A DNA stretch of 64,000 nucleotides from Lacticaseibacillus zhaodongensis. Lineage in GTDB: Bacteria > Bacillota > Bacilli > Lactobacillales > Lactobacillaceae. Both the position numbers and the translations under genes were made by a program. This document shows positions 8,990 through 16,672 of the stretch, in pieces (within the stretch, counting starts at the first letter, position 1; each line of letters opens with the position of its first letter). The notes below the pieces were generated by a model. It saw only the letters and a list, made by a program, of their open reading frames with translations. It was not told where the DNA came from and did no database searches. The stretch covers positions 186,001-250,000 of the forward strand of contig NZ_BLBG01000002.1 in assembly GCF_009687905.1 (NCBI RefSeq), given 5' to 3'.

Positions 8990-9652
8990 ATGTATAAAGA
9001 AAAAGAGGACGCACAGTCGGCCCACGAACGTTTCCCCGCTAAACCGGAAACTCAGGTTAGTGAGCTGACCAGTGAGATGATCACGATTGATGGCCGGCGC
9101 TATGAAATCGTGAAGAACTACAAGGATGGCTTACGTAAGGACGTGCTTGCGGAACGTTACGAGCAGGTCTTAGACAAGTACGATTACGTTGTCGGTGATT
9201 GGGGATTTGAGAAACTGCGGCTCAAGGGCTTTTACGATGCTAACCGCCGCCAAGCGAGTCCAGACCAGTTGATCACGCATGTTGAAGATTACTTGTATGA
9301 ATACTGTAATTTTGGCTGTGCGTACTTCATCATTCACCGGCTGGATGCGCCGGCACCAACACCGGAGACCAAGCCCGCGCGGCGTGGTGGCCACGGTCAC
9401 GGCAGCAATAATCAGCGGAACAGCCACCCGGCCGCAAGCACCACAGACGGCAGCAAGGGTAAGTCCACCCACCGCGGTCATCGTGGCGGCCGGCAGCGGC
9501 ACCACGAGCAGACGACGACCGCTAAGCCTTATAGTGAGCGGCGTAGTCAGCAGCACCGGCCCGAGCGGGGGCACAATGAGCACGCCAGCACCAGTGGTAA
9601 GCGTCAGAACCGCCACTTTAGCATCCGTAAACTAGACGAAGATAAAAAATAG
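8990..9652 (+). CDS. yutD: YutD-like protein with a long basic Arg/His/Gly tail
   Basis: The first 110 residues form a YutD (DUF1027) domain: YEIVKNYKDG, RYEQVLDKYDYVVGDWGFEKLRLKGFY and CNFGCAYFIIHR are recognisable. After about residue 118 comes a roughly 100-residue tail rich in Arg, His, Gly and Ser, likely disordered and nucleic-acid-binding in character. I place the start at ATG 8990, with GGAGG at 8976-8980 correctly spaced; an in-frame GTG at 8981 abuts that site and is unlikely. The order yutD, HAD phosphatase, membrane protein is conserved in lactobacilli. Confidence 0.88.
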   Translation: MYKEKEDAQSAHERFPAKPETQVSELTSEMITIDGRRYEIVKNYKDGLRKDVLAERYEQVLDKYDYVVGDWGFEKLRLKGFYDANRRQASPDQLITHVEDYLYEYCNFGCAYFIIHRLDAPAPTPETKPARRGGHGHGSNNQRNSHPAASTTDGSKGKSTHRGHRGGRQRHHEQTTTAKPYSERRSQQHRPERGHNEHASTSGKRQNRHFSIRKLDEDKK

Positions 9653-9672
9653 AAACGGTAGGATAATAGATT

Positions 9673-10452
9673 TTGAGTAAATACAAAGGCTACATGATCG
9701 ATTTGGATGGAACCATTTACCGTGGCAACGAGCGGATTCCTGAAGCTAAGCGCTTCGTTGAACGTCTGCAAGCGGCAAAGATTCCGTTCTTATTTTTGAC
9801 CAACAACACGACCCGCACGCCGGAGATGGTGGTTGATTTTCTCGCAAGCAAGCATGATATCTTCGTCACGCCCGACCAGGTCTACACGCCATCACTGGCA
9901 ACAGCGAGTTATCTGCTGCGCCAAAACGGTGGGAATGTTAGCAGCAAGTCTGTTTACATTATTGGTGAGCTCGGTCTGAAAAAGGCTATTTTAAACACCG
10001 GCATCAAACTGGATGAAACCAACCCTGATTATGTGGTCGTGGGCCTCGATTATGATGTGACCTACCACAAGTTTGAACTCGCCACCCTTGCAATTAAGCG
10101 CGGCGCGATGTTTATCGGCACCAACGAAGACACCAACCTGCCGAACGAGCGCGGATTAGTGCCTGGCGCTGGCTCTGTGATTGCCCTGGTTGAGCGGTCA
10201 ACCCAGCAGGAAGCCTTCTACATCGGCAAGCCCCGCCGCCCAATTATGGATGCGGCCCTTGCCAAAATGGGTCTGGATCCAAGTGAAGCGGTCATGGTCG
10301 GTGACAATTACAACACTGATATCAAGGCTGGAATCAATTCCGGGATTGACCAGTTGCTCGTATACACGGGGGTTTCAACGCCGGAGCAGGTTGCTCAGCA
10401 AAAGATTCAGCCAACGCACGTTGTTAACAGCCTCGCGGAGTGGGAAGTATGA
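9673..10452 (+). CDS. NagD-like HAD-IIA phosphatase (YutF type)
   Basis: This 259-residue HAD hydrolase has the nucleophile motif DLDGTIYRG near residue 9, FLTNNTTR near 44 and a late VGDNYNTDI metal-binding motif. The central C2-type cap places it in the NagD/p-nitrophenyl phosphatase group. Its physiological substrate cannot be read from the sequence; sugar phosphates or nucleotides are typical. The start is TTG at 9673, 20 bp after yutD. It overlaps the next gene by 4 nt. Confidence 0.92.
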   Translation: MSKYKGYMIDLDGTIYRGNERIPEAKRFVERLQAAKIPFLFLTNNTTRTPEMVVDFLASKHDIFVTPDQVYTPSLATASYLLRQNGGNVSSKSVYIIGELGLKKAILNTGIKLDETNPDYVVVGLDYDVTYHKFELATLAIKRGAMFIGTNEDTNLPNERGLVPGAGSVIALVERSTQQEAFYIGKPRRPIMDAALAKMGLDPSEAVMVGDNYNTDIKAGINSGIDQLLVYTGVSTPEQVAQQKIQPTHVVNSLAEWEV

Positions 10453-11084
10453 GTCCGCGTCGGTTTGCCGACTGGTTGTGCTTCTGGTTCTTCCTCCTGA
10501 CGGGGAGCATCTTTCTGGTGACGGTGGTATCCATCCCGCTGTTCGCCGTTTTCGCCAAGGCCGAGAGCCTGCCCCAAATCGCGGGCATTAGTTATGGCGC
10601 GTTGATGCACAACTACAACCAGTTGATGGTTTACCTCTACAACCCCTTTGAACACGTGCTGCACATGCAGGACTTCCCGACTAGTGCGAGGGGAGCGGTA
10701 CATTTTGCCGACGTGAAGAACCTGTTTATCATCAACGTAATCGTGCTGGTAATAACGGCTTGGCCGGCCTGCCGCTGGCTCAAGGAGCTGCGGCAAAAGC
10801 GGCAACGCTATATCCTGCAACGGCCAGCAATTATTGGCATCGTGATTCCGCTGGTATTGCTCGCAACGATGGCGCTGAACTTCGACGCGTTCTTTGTCCG
10901 CTTCCACGAAGTTTTGTTCCGGAATTCGGACTGGATGTTTGATCCGGCGACGGACCCGATTATTAATGTCTTGCCGGAGGATTTCTTCGCGACTTGTTTC
11001 GTGATTGGCTTTGCGGTGTTTATCGGGGTGCTGATTTACTTTGTGGTGATTGGTCGCAGGGACGCACGGCGAGCGGCAAAATAA
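10449..11084 (+). CDS. TIGR01906-type integral membrane protein
   Basis: This 211-residue protein has about four or five hydrophobic segments and a conserved soluble loop containing YGALMHNYNQLMVYL and HFADVKNLF, which I recognise from a lactobacillar membrane family of unknown role. The start is ATG 10449, overlapping the phosphatase stop and preceded by GGAG at 10437-10440. It is the last gene of the yutD operon, and a terminator follows within 15 bp. Confidence 0.8.
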   Translation: MSPRRFADWLCFWFFLLTGSIFLVTVVSIPLFAVFAKAESLPQIAGISYGALMHNYNQLMVYLYNPFEHVLHMQDFPTSARGAVHFADVKNLFIINVIVLVITAWPACRWLKELRQKRQRYILQRPAIIGIVIPLVLLATMALNFDAFFVRFHEVLFRNSDWMFDPATDPIINVLPEDFFATCFVIGFAVFIGVLIYFVVIGRRDARRAAK

Positions 11085-11094
11085 TGTGTTTTTT

Positions 11095-11148
11095 AAAAGC
11101 TTAGGACTACCGTGGTGTTGCATTCCGTTGGTGGTTCCAAGCTTTTTT
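11095..11148 (+). terminator. Terminator of the yutD operon
   Basis: AAAAGCTT at 11095 pairs with AAGCTTTT ending near 11146, with an inner GGA/TCC and ACC/GGT extension, and a T6 run follows. Confidence 0.8.
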
Positions 11149-11170
11149 GCGTTTCCTGACGTAAAATGCC

Positions 11171-11472
11171 GGGTCAGGGGTGCATCTTCCTCCCACTGCA
11201 CTGGCAGTAGTGACAGACAGTCATGCTGGGGCCACCTACAGACTTGACCAAGCCCGGGTCAAGTCTTCCGGTTGAGCTCCGAGCCCGCCGTGTTGTCGTA
11301 ACTTTTTCGGTAAACTTACATTTAGTACCGATATTATCATGAGCGGTCTCTCCACTCTCCCCGAAAAATACAATCGGTACCCCTGCAAATACCGCAGGAA
11401 TACCAATTGTATTTTTCGTTTCAGCATGGTCACTACCGCCAGTTTCGTTCCCGGAAGAGGCGCCCCCAGCCC
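11171..11472. repeat. Inverted-ended non-coding element, copy A
   Basis: This 302-bp gene-free block has ends that are imperfect inverted repeats (11171-11190 against 11453-11472, 15 of 20 positions). A second inner closing stem (ACTGGCAGTAGTGAC against GTCACTACCGCCAGT) follows. A central 25-bp hairpin (11362-11386 with 11394-11418, three mismatches) is followed on its right by CAGCATGGTCAC. The block is clearly homologous to the reverse complement of 43289-43579, sharing CATGCTGGGGCC, GAGCCCGCCGTGTTG and GCGGTCTCTCC in the same order. No ORF of interest is inside. It behaves like a mobile structured intergenic repeat or an RNA-forming element. Confidence 0.75.
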
Positions 11473-11773
11473 TACATTGCCATTCAAAAGCCATGATGAT
11501 TAAGATTCATGTTCGCCAAGTTTGGACGCCGCAACTAGAGACAATTTTATTCAGCATGCACTATTTTGTACAAATTCCATGCTTCTATTCTTGCTAAACA
11601 GCGGACTGGAGCGCTATTTTGCTTGTATGTTTAGTAATATGTGCTGACTATGGAGCTATTAACCTTCAACACGAAATTTTTTCGCTCATGTGTCCGTATG
11701 AACTATCAAGACTGTGTATTGCCTAAACATCTAGTGTAGATCTGCCCATTGTCCGGCATGTAACGTACAGCAC
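11473..11773. other. Gene-free, AT-richer spacer
   Basis: About 300 bp between the inverted-ended element and the DedA terminator hold no ORF with a ribosome binding site, no tRNA and no clear hairpin. Base composition is more AT-rich than the flanking genes. I see nothing I can name in it. Confidence 0.5.
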
Positions 11774-11804
11774 AAAAAAAGCTGCCCAACTGCGGCAGCT
11801 TTGC
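11774..11804 (-). terminator. Terminator of the DedA gene
   Basis: On the minus strand AAAGCTGCC pairs with GGCAGCTTT around a short loop and is followed by T7. It lies just beyond the dedA stop. Confidence 0.92.
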
Positions 11805-11814
11805 TTTGATGTAA

Positions 11815-12480
11815 TTAATCTTCTTCCGGAGCACTCTTCTTCTTACCCTTAATCGTGCTGCGGATCCCTGTGAACACAATTGGAATGAGGGAAACGACGA
11901 TGATGGCGATGATGATTACTGAGAAGTGGGCCTTTACAAATGGGAAGTTCCCGAACCAGTAACCAGCCCCGCAACATAGTGCAACCCATGCCGCGCAGCC
12001 GAGGAGGTTGTAGGGGAGAAAACGTTTGTAGGTCATCGTCGAACCACCGGCAACGAAGGGGATGAAGGTGCGGATGATGGGCATGAACCGGGCTAGCGTG
12101 ATGATGATGTCACCGGTGCGGTCAAACAGTTCTTCCGCCTCGTGCATGCGCTTCTCGTTGATGTATTTGCTGAGGAAGGCGTTCTGACTAGCGGCGTGCC
12201 CCAGATGTTTGGAAATGTGGAAGTTTAGCGAATCACCGGCAACGCAGGCAATCAGGAAGCCGACCACAAAGATCCAAATATTCAGGTGGTAGACACTGCT
12301 GGCGGCCATTGCTGCAGCTGCGAACAATAGTGAATCGCCTGGCAGGAAGGGCAGGATAATTGCCCCCGTTTCGATAAAAATGATGCCGAACAGAATTACG
12401 TACGACCAATTACCGAACGTTTGCACAATCGTCACCAAATGGCTGTCGATGTGCAAGATGAAATCAATTAAGGTGCCCAT
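11815..12480 (-). CDS. DedA family membrane protein
   Basis: This 221-residue protein has about five or six hydrophobic segments. It carries the DedA/SNARE-associated signatures FLPGDSLLFAAAAMA near residue 45 and RFMPIIRTFIPFVAGGSTM near 137, the latter with the conserved arginines. DedA proteins are membrane transporters, several of which flip undecaprenyl phosphate or phospholipid; which applies here is unknown. The ATG is preceded by GGGAGGACAAC. It is monocistronic, with its own terminator. The extreme C-terminus is Lys/Glu-rich. Confidence 0.93.
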   Translation of the reverse strand: MGTLIDFILHIDSHLVTIVQTFGNWSYVILFGIIFIETGAIILPFLPGDSLLFAAAAMAASSVYHLNIWIFVVGFLIACVAGDSLNFHISKHLGHAASQNAFLSKYINEKRMHEAEELFDRTGDIIITLARFMPIIRTFIPFVAGGSTMTYKRFLPYNLLGCAAWVALCCGAGYWFGNFPFVKAHFSVIIIAIIVVSLIPIVFTGIRSTIKGKKKSAPEED

Positions 12481-12570
12481 GTTGTCCTCCCGAATCCATA
12501 TTTAGGAACAGTGTACTAGATTTTCAGTATCCGTGGTGCGTTATTGACGATATTTTACAAAACTTTGCAA

Positions 12571-13548
12571 TTATAGATTCATTTGGGAGGAGTGCAAAGG
12601 CTGGCGGCGCTCCGGATGAATGGCGTTCATGATTGAGTTAACTGCCGATGGGGCTTCACCGAAACCGCTGGCAATCAGCTTTTGCTTATCCGGGTAGGTT
12701 ATCGCGTCGCCAATTGCGTAAACTAGCTCCTGGTTGGTGCGGTAGGAACGATCTACCACGATTTGGCTGTGATCAAGCTCAAGGTTCCACGCCCGCAGTT
12801 GGCGATTGTCGCTGGAAAAGCCATAGCTAACGAGCAACTTGTCCGCGTGCAGTGTCCGTGGTTCCGCGCCGCGAACCGGCTTCAAAATGATGTCGATGCC
12901 CTGATCAGCAGCATCTACGTGGTCGATCAGGTATGGCGTGTTGAGCTGCACGCTGCTGCTCTCCAGTCGTTGCACGCTACTTTCGAGGCCGCGGAATTGC
13001 TGGCGGCGGTGCACGAGCTGGACGGAACGGGCGATGGGCTCAAGTGCGAGGGCCCAGTCGATGGCGGTGTCGCCGCCACCAGCAATCACGACATCTTGGT
13101 CAGTCCAAGCATTCAGGTCGGGTACGGTATAGAAGACCCGCTTGCCGTCAAGTGCGTGGTCATAACTGGCGGCCAGTTGCCGCGGCGCGAAGGCACCGGC
13201 GCCGGTAGCGATAATGACGCTGCGGGCCTGAAAGCTCCCGTTGTTAGTATTGAGCGTGATGTTCTCGCCGTCTTTAGCAAAATCACTGACGCGGGTGTTG
13301 AGCCGGACGTCAGGCTGGAAACGCGCGAGTTGTTGGGTGAGTGCGGTCGTCAGCTCGCGGCCGTTAAGCGCGTAGAATCCAGCAACATCATAAATTTGCT
13401 TTTGCTGGTATAAGGCGGCAGGTTGCCCGCCGAGCTGCGCTGTGCCTTCAAGCAGTAGTACGTCCGCGCTCCGCAGGCCGGCGTAGAAAGCGGCAAACAT
13501 GCCGACAGGGCCGCCGCCGATAATTGCAATGTCATAAGTGTGATCCAT
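12571..13548 (-). CDS. Ferredoxin/flavodoxin--NADP+ reductase, thioredoxin-reductase type
   Basis: This 325-residue flavoprotein resembles YumC. It has the FAD Rossmann motif IIGGGPVGMFAAFYAG at the N-terminus, the LLEGTAQLGGQPAALY segment, an NADP-binding VIAGGGDTAIDWAL near 155 and the C-terminal FAD motif YAIGDAITYPDKQKL near 280. There is no CxxC redox pair, which separates it from thioredoxin reductase. It should pass electrons between NADPH and a ferredoxin or flavodoxin. The ATG follows GAGAGGAAG. No partner redox gene is adjacent, and I see no terminator in the 90 bp before dedA. Confidence 0.93.
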   Translation of the reverse strand: MDHTYDIAIIGGGPVGMFAAFYAGLRSADVLLLEGTAQLGGQPAALYQQKQIYDVAGFYALNGRELTTALTQQLARFQPDVRLNTRVSDFAKDGENITLNTNNGSFQARSVIIATGAGAFAPRQLAASYDHALDGKRVFYTVPDLNAWTDQDVVIAGGGDTAIDWALALEPIARSVQLVHRRQQFRGLESSVQRLESSSVQLNTPYLIDHVDAADQGIDIILKPVRGAEPRTLHADKLLVSYGFSSDNRQLRAWNLELDHSQIVVDRSYRTNQELVYAIGDAITYPDKQKLIASGFGEAPSAVNSIMNAIHPERRQPLHSSQMNL

Positions 13549-13698
13549 GATTAACTTCCTCTCACATCTAAGCGGCAGGTCTTTGCACTGCCGTATACCC
13601 CAACTATTCTACACAAAAATCAGCCTAAAGGCACGGTGGTCAAGTCTGCTAGTTTTAGGTATGATGAACAATGTGTAAATATGGAAGGAGAACAACTA

Positions 13699-14283
13699 AT
13701 GTCTCTAGAGCAGTTAGATTTAGCAAATCACCAGGGCCCCAGCGTGACCCTGAATACCAATCACGGTGCGATCACCATTGCACTGTTCCCAGATCAGGCA
13801 CCAAAAACCGTTGCTAACTTTCTCGGCCTCGCTAAGAAGGGTTACTACGACGGCACAATTTTCCACCGGGTCATCAAGGACTTCATGATCCAGGGCGGCG
13901 ACCCGACCGGTACCGGCATGGGCGGCGAGAGCATCTATGGCGATAGCTTCGAGGATGAGTTCAGCAACGAGCTCTTCAACATTCGCGGCGCGCTCTCCAT
14001 GGCTAATGCTGGCCCCAACACCAACGGCAGTCAGTTCTTCATCGTCCAGAACAAGAACATCAACGGTGGCTTCATTGAGCAGATGCAGGCGGCCGGCTAC
14101 CCAGCAGACATCGTTGAAGCGTACAAACAGGGCGGGACACCATGGCTCGACCACAAGCACACCGTCTTCGGTCAGGTCACTGACGGGATGGATGTCGTCG
14201 ACGAAATCGCCAAGGTTAAGACTAACCGCGGCGACAAGCCTAAGGATCCAGTTACCATCGACAGCATTACGATTAGCGAGTAG
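13699..14283 (+). CDS. Cyclophilin-type peptidyl-prolyl isomerase
   Basis: This 194-residue cytoplasmic PPIase has the fold core: [36 protein letters not shown] (catalytic Arg in FHRV), [16 protein letters not shown] and the late [15 protein letters not shown]. The start is ATG 13699, with AAGGAG correctly spaced; an upstream in-frame GTG at 13636 lacks a binding site. There is no signal peptide. An insertion before the HTVFG motif ([19 protein letters not shown]) is typical of the lactobacillar version. Confidence 0.94.
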   Translation: MSLEQLDLANHQGPSVTLNTNHGAITIALFPDQAPKTVANFLGLAKKGYYDGTIFHRVIKDFMIQGGDPTGTGMGGESIYGDSFEDEFSNELFNIRGALSMANAGPNTNGSQFFIVQNKNINGGFIEQMQAAGYPADIVEAYKQGGTPWLDHKHTVFGQVTDGMDVVDEIAKVKTNRGDKPKDPVTIDSITISE

Positions 14284-14347
14284 CTATTTTGTTTCGCGTC
14301 TAAGACTGCTACAATGGTCTGGAAAACTAATGGAATGAAGTGTCTGT

Positions 14348-14716
14348 ATGGATTACCGAATCGGCGACATCGTCACTGGTCGGGTAACGGGAATTCAGCC
14401 CTACGGCGTCTTCGTTGCACTTGACGACGAGGAGCAGGGACTGATTCACATATCCGAATGCCAGCATGGCTTCGTGAAGGGAATCAACGACCTATTCCAC
14501 CTTGAGCAGAGTGTTCAGGTGATCATCTTAGATATCGACGAATATAGTCACAGAATTAGCTTGTCCGTTCGGGCACTGCAAGCTCCGCCAGCGTTATCAC
14601 CGAAGCGGCGGCGTAAGCACTACTGGACGACACGCAAACTGCACACGGGCTTTGCTCCGATTGCGGAGCGGCTTGCGGGATGGGTCACCGATTATTCACG
14701 CGGCGACGAAAAATAA
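14348..14716 (+). CDS. S1 RNA-binding domain protein (CvfD/YugI-like)
   Basis: This 122-residue protein has one N-terminal S1 domain (residues about 1-72: DIVTGRVTGIQPYGVFVALDD, GLIHISEC, VIILDIDEYSHRISLSVRAL) and a basic C-terminal extension. Related single-S1 proteins (general stress protein 13, CvfD) bind ribosomes or mRNA and act post-transcriptionally. The ATG has only a weak upstream AATGAAG site. It follows the cyclophilin gene by 64 bp and is closed by a strong terminator. Confidence 0.85.
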   Translation: MDYRIGDIVTGRVTGIQPYGVFVALDDEEQGLIHISECQHGFVKGINDLFHLEQSVQVIILDIDEYSHRISLSVRALQAPPALSPKRRRKHYWTTRKLHTGFAPIAERLAGWVTDYSRGDEK

Positions 14717-14720
14717 ACGT

Positions 14721-14752
14721 AAAGGGCCTCCGGATTTTTCCGGAGGCCCTTT
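14721..14752. terminator. Bidirectional terminator between convergent genes
   Basis: A perfect 14-bp stem AAAGGGCCTCCGGA/TCCGGAGGCCCTTT is flanked by A and T runs. It can serve the S1 gene on the plus strand and the membrane-protein gene on the minus strand. Confidence 0.9.
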
Positions 14753-14764
14753 ACTATGCAGACA

Positions 14765-15262
14765 TCATTCATCTTCAGGGATGATGCGGATGTTCTTTTT
14801 ATCCTGAAAGTAAGTGCCAATGCCGCAGACAATGCCTAGGAGTACCATTAACAGTACCTTTACGCTCCAAGCATGTTGTAATGAACCTGAACTGAGGCTT
14901 GTTAAAACCATTGTTCCGGCAAATGCGATGATAAACACCATGGCGTAACGCACAGAGTCCCACTTAAGGCGGTTCAGGGTCCGGTGATAATTGAAGGCGG
15001 TCGTTTCGATCTGCGTCAGCCCCGCATCCTTGATGGCCAGACCAACCCATATTATTGCCACGAACAGGACAATCAGCGCCACTGAATTCAACCAGTGGAG
15101 ATTTAAGATTGCTTCGGCCATCAGAATGCAGAATTCTACCATGACCACAATCAAGAGGGCGCCGGTGGAGATGCGGCCCACCACCGCGCGGGCGTGTTCG
15201 TCATATGGCTGCTTGATGCCATACCAGAAAATTACGAAGCGGTCCAACCAAGATAAATTCAT
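14765..15262 (-). CDS. Four-helix membrane protein, DUF3278-like
   Basis: This 165-residue protein begins with an amphipathic RFVIFWYGIKQPYDEH segment and has four transmembrane helices in two pairs, ending in a charged tail. The YGIxxxxDE opening resembles DUF3278 proteins, which are usually encoded next to a small Cro/CI regulator, as here. The start is ATG 15262 with GGAGGAGG upstream, overlapping the regulator stop (ATGA). Longer N-terminal readings are unsupported. Function is unknown; immunity or envelope-stress roles are guesses. Confidence 0.8.
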   Translation of the reverse strand: MNLSWLDRFVIFWYGIKQPYDEHARAVVGRISTGALLIVVMVEFCILMAEAILNLHWLNSVALIVLFVAIIWVGLAIKDAGLTQIETTAFNYHRTLNRLKWDSVRYAMVFIIAFAGTMVLTSLSSGSLQHAWSVKVLLMVLLGIVCGIGTYFQDKKNIRIIPEDE

Positions 15263-15456
15263 TTTGAGTCCTCCTCCCAAAATAAGGTGTTGAGATCCGT
15301 GTGCAGGGCGTGCGCCAACTTGCGGCACAGGTCGAGGGACGGATTGTATTTGTCGTTTTCGATGAGGTTGATGGTCTGGCGCGCCACATCGATTTTTTCC
15401 GCCAGGGCCATCTGCGAAAGGCCGTGTTGCTGGCGGTACTGCCGCACTCTGTTCAC
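15259..15456 (-). CDS. Small Cro/CI-type HTH regulator
   Basis: This 65-residue protein is almost entirely an HTH_3 domain: VRQYRQQHGLSQMALAEKIDVARQTINLIEN followed by YNPSLDLCRKLAHAL. It belongs to the YozG-like minimal repressors. The start is GTG 15456 with AGGAGGTG immediately upstream; the preceding in-frame ATG would read through that site and is rejected. It overlaps the membrane-protein gene. Two dyads at its promoter suggest autoregulation. Confidence 0.9.
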   Translation of the reverse strand: MNRVRQYRQQHGLSQMALAEKIDVARQTINLIENDKYNPSLDLCRKLAHALHTDLNTLFWEEDSK

Positions 15457-15481
15457 TGCGCCACCTCCTGTCACATATAAT

Positions 15482-15539
15482 TGACTAATTGTCATCTATA
15501 ATGTACATTCAGTTTCGATTGGTGTCAACTATATATGAC
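15482..15539 (-). promoter_or_regulatory. Promoter and two dyad operators of the HTH/membrane-protein pair
   Basis: On the minus strand TTGACA (15523-15528) and TACATT (15500-15505) are separated by 17 bp. The inverted repeats GTCA-N8-TGAC (15524-15539) and TGAC-N5-GTCA (15482-15494) share the same half-sites and flank the promoter. They are likely operators for the small regulator, which is inference. Confidence 0.6.
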
Positions 15540-15549
15540 AAGAGGATAC

Positions 15550-15585
15550 AAAAAAATCCCGCACCACCATTTCTGGGGTGCGGGA
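15550..15585 (-). terminator. Terminator of the tRNA-Glu/tRNA-Thr unit
   Basis: On the minus strand CCCGCACC pairs with GGTGCGGG and is followed by T7, downstream of tRNA-Thr. Confidence 0.9.
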
Positions 15586-15605
15586 GTAAGTTGTGTAGTC
15601 ATTAT

Positions 15606-15677
15606 GCCGTCTGCAGGAGTCGAACCTGTGACCCTCGGTTTACGATACCGATGCTCTACCAACTGAGCTAAGACGGC
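15606..15677 (-). tRNA. tRNA-Thr (CGT)
   Basis: The 72-nt cloverleaf has acceptor GCCGTCT/AGACGGC, a D-arm TAGCTCAGTTGGTAGAGC, anticodon stem TCGGT/ACCGA with loop ATCGTAA (anticodon CGT) and a GGTTCGACTCC T-arm. The CCA end is not encoded. Confidence 0.93.
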
Positions 15678-15680
15678 ATA

Positions 15681-15752
15681 TGACCCGTACGGGATTTGAA
15701 CCCATGTTACCGCCGTGAAAGGGCGGTGTCTTAACCACTTGACCAACGGGCC
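15681..15752 (-). tRNA. tRNA-Glu (TTC)
   Basis: The 72-nt cloverleaf has acceptor GGCCCGT/ACGGGTC, anticodon stem CCGCC/GGCGG with loop CTTTCAC (anticodon TTC), and T-arm GGTTCAAATCC. It is three bases upstream of tRNA-Thr on the same strand. Both are read from TAGACA-17-TATAAT (15794-15799 and 15771-15776, minus strand). Confidence 0.95.
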
Positions 15753-15770
15753 ATTTTCACAACAGAAATG

Positions 15771-15799
15771 ATTATACTTGAGCTGCACGTGATTGTCTA
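15771..15799 (-). promoter_or_regulatory. Promoter of the tRNA-Glu/tRNA-Thr unit
   Basis: A TAGACA -35 and a perfect TATAAT -10 are spaced by 17 bp, 18 bp before the mature tRNA-Glu 5' end. Confidence 0.75.
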
Positions 15800-15925
15800 G
15801 CCCCGAGACGAAAAAAGTCTGTAGCGAAATTATTGTTGATTATTTAGCTAGTAATACTGGGCGGAGTAAGCCTAGATCGGCGAGCCCAAACAACGCGGGT
15901 TGATGCTCCTAAGTAGAACGTAAGA

Positions 15926-15962
15926 CAAAAAAAGGCCCCAGACGCAAACGCGCTGGGACCTT
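15926..15962 (-). terminator. Terminator of tRNA-Asn
   Basis: On the minus strand AAGGTCCCAG pairs with CTGGGGCCTT and is followed by T7. Confidence 0.9.
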
Positions 15963-15970
15963 CTTTAGTA

Positions 15971-16043
15971 CTCCGGTTGTCAGACTCGAACTGACGACAA
16001 CCTGATTAACAGTCAGGTGCTCTACCAACTGAGCTAAACCGGA
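15971..16043 (-). tRNA. tRNA-Asn (GTT)
   Basis: The 73-nt cloverleaf has TCCGGTT/AACCGGA acceptor, TAGCTCAGTTGGTAGAGC D-arm, anticodon loop CTGTTAA (anticodon GTT) and GTTCGAGTC T-arm. It has its own promoter and terminator. Confidence 0.96.
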
Positions 16044-16071
16044 ATGAGCTGTGTTCATCAGAACGAAAGTA

Positions 16072-16100
16072 ATAATATCAATTATCCGGACAATCGTCAA
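16072..16100 (-). promoter_or_regulatory. Promoter of tRNA-Asn
   Basis: TTGACG (16095-16100) and TATTAT (16072-16077) are separated by 17 bp on the minus strand, upstream of the tRNA. Confidence 0.75.
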
Positions 16101-16672
16101 GCCTTATTGGGCTTTAATTCGCAATCACTTCTCCATACAAACCTTTTGCTAATTTTTGTGCGTATTTGCCAGCAAGAGCTGAACAATTGGCTGGAACCGA
16201 ATTTGTCACAATTAGAGACCAAATAGCATTCTTACAATCGTTTCCGAAAAGGATTACTTTCATGAAAGCAAGTAGATTGGTAATGAAAGTCACGTTTCGT
16301 AAACGCTTGTTAAGCAGTGACGGTATCCCGTGCTGCAAAGTTCCTAAAAACGCCTTAATATCGGCACTTGCTTTGCTAGTGATGAGGAGCAGATGCACAA
16401 AAATTACAGTTGACTCGTAGCGAAATGTGGATTTTGAAACGAAAATGTGAATAAGGGCTCAACGCTTACTAACTTCGCTTTAACAGTTAAATCATAATAC
16501 GTCATTAAGTCTCATATTCATTTGTGTCACCAAGTATATGTGTTTAAAATATTACTTTATTAACAATTCAGTGGATCTGCACCTGATGGGGGCACTGAAC
16601 TGCTAAGTCTGAAAGTAGTGTGGGCTTTGCCAACGCTGCAGCCGGAACTTAGCGTGAAAGGAAGTTAAGATA
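16101..16672. other. AT-rich gene-free stretch before dtpT
   Basis: About 570 bp are clearly more AT-rich than the surroundings. Short frames exist on both strands (about 94 residues at 16114-16398 minus, 84 residues at 16166-16420 plus), but neither has a ribosome binding site nor a recognisable product, and they overlap each other. A TTCAGTG/CACTGAA stem-loop (about 16566-16603) lies in the likely dtpT leader. The stretch may be a decayed gene or acquired DNA. Confidence 0.45.

Noticed and set aside
8981-9652. Longer yutD reading from GTG 8981
   Set aside because: The GTG abuts the GGAGG at 8976-8980, leaving no spacing. ATG 8990 is correctly placed.
11480-11515. ATGATGATTAAGATT-like match to the small peptide gene region at 480-530
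   Set aside because: The match is about 14 bases of low-complexity ATGATG sequence, and the reading frame is not preserved.
13636-14283. Cyclophilin with 21 extra N-terminal residues
   Set aside because: The added residues have no homology to the family, and ATG 13699 has a proper AAGGAG site.
15259-15495. Longer start of the small HTH regulator at 15495
   Set aside because: It would translate through the promoter dyad and the AGGAGGTG binding site. GTG 15456 fits the domain start.
16114-16398. 94-residue minus-strand frame with a GTG start
   Set aside because: There is no ribosome binding site, the region is AT-rich, an overlapping frame on the other strand is of equal size, and the product is unrecognisable. 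It is kept only as a possible remnant.
16566-16672. Possible T-box or riboswitch in the dtpT leader
   Set aside because: Only one 7-bp stem is clear. No T-box consensus, specifier loop or terminator is present.
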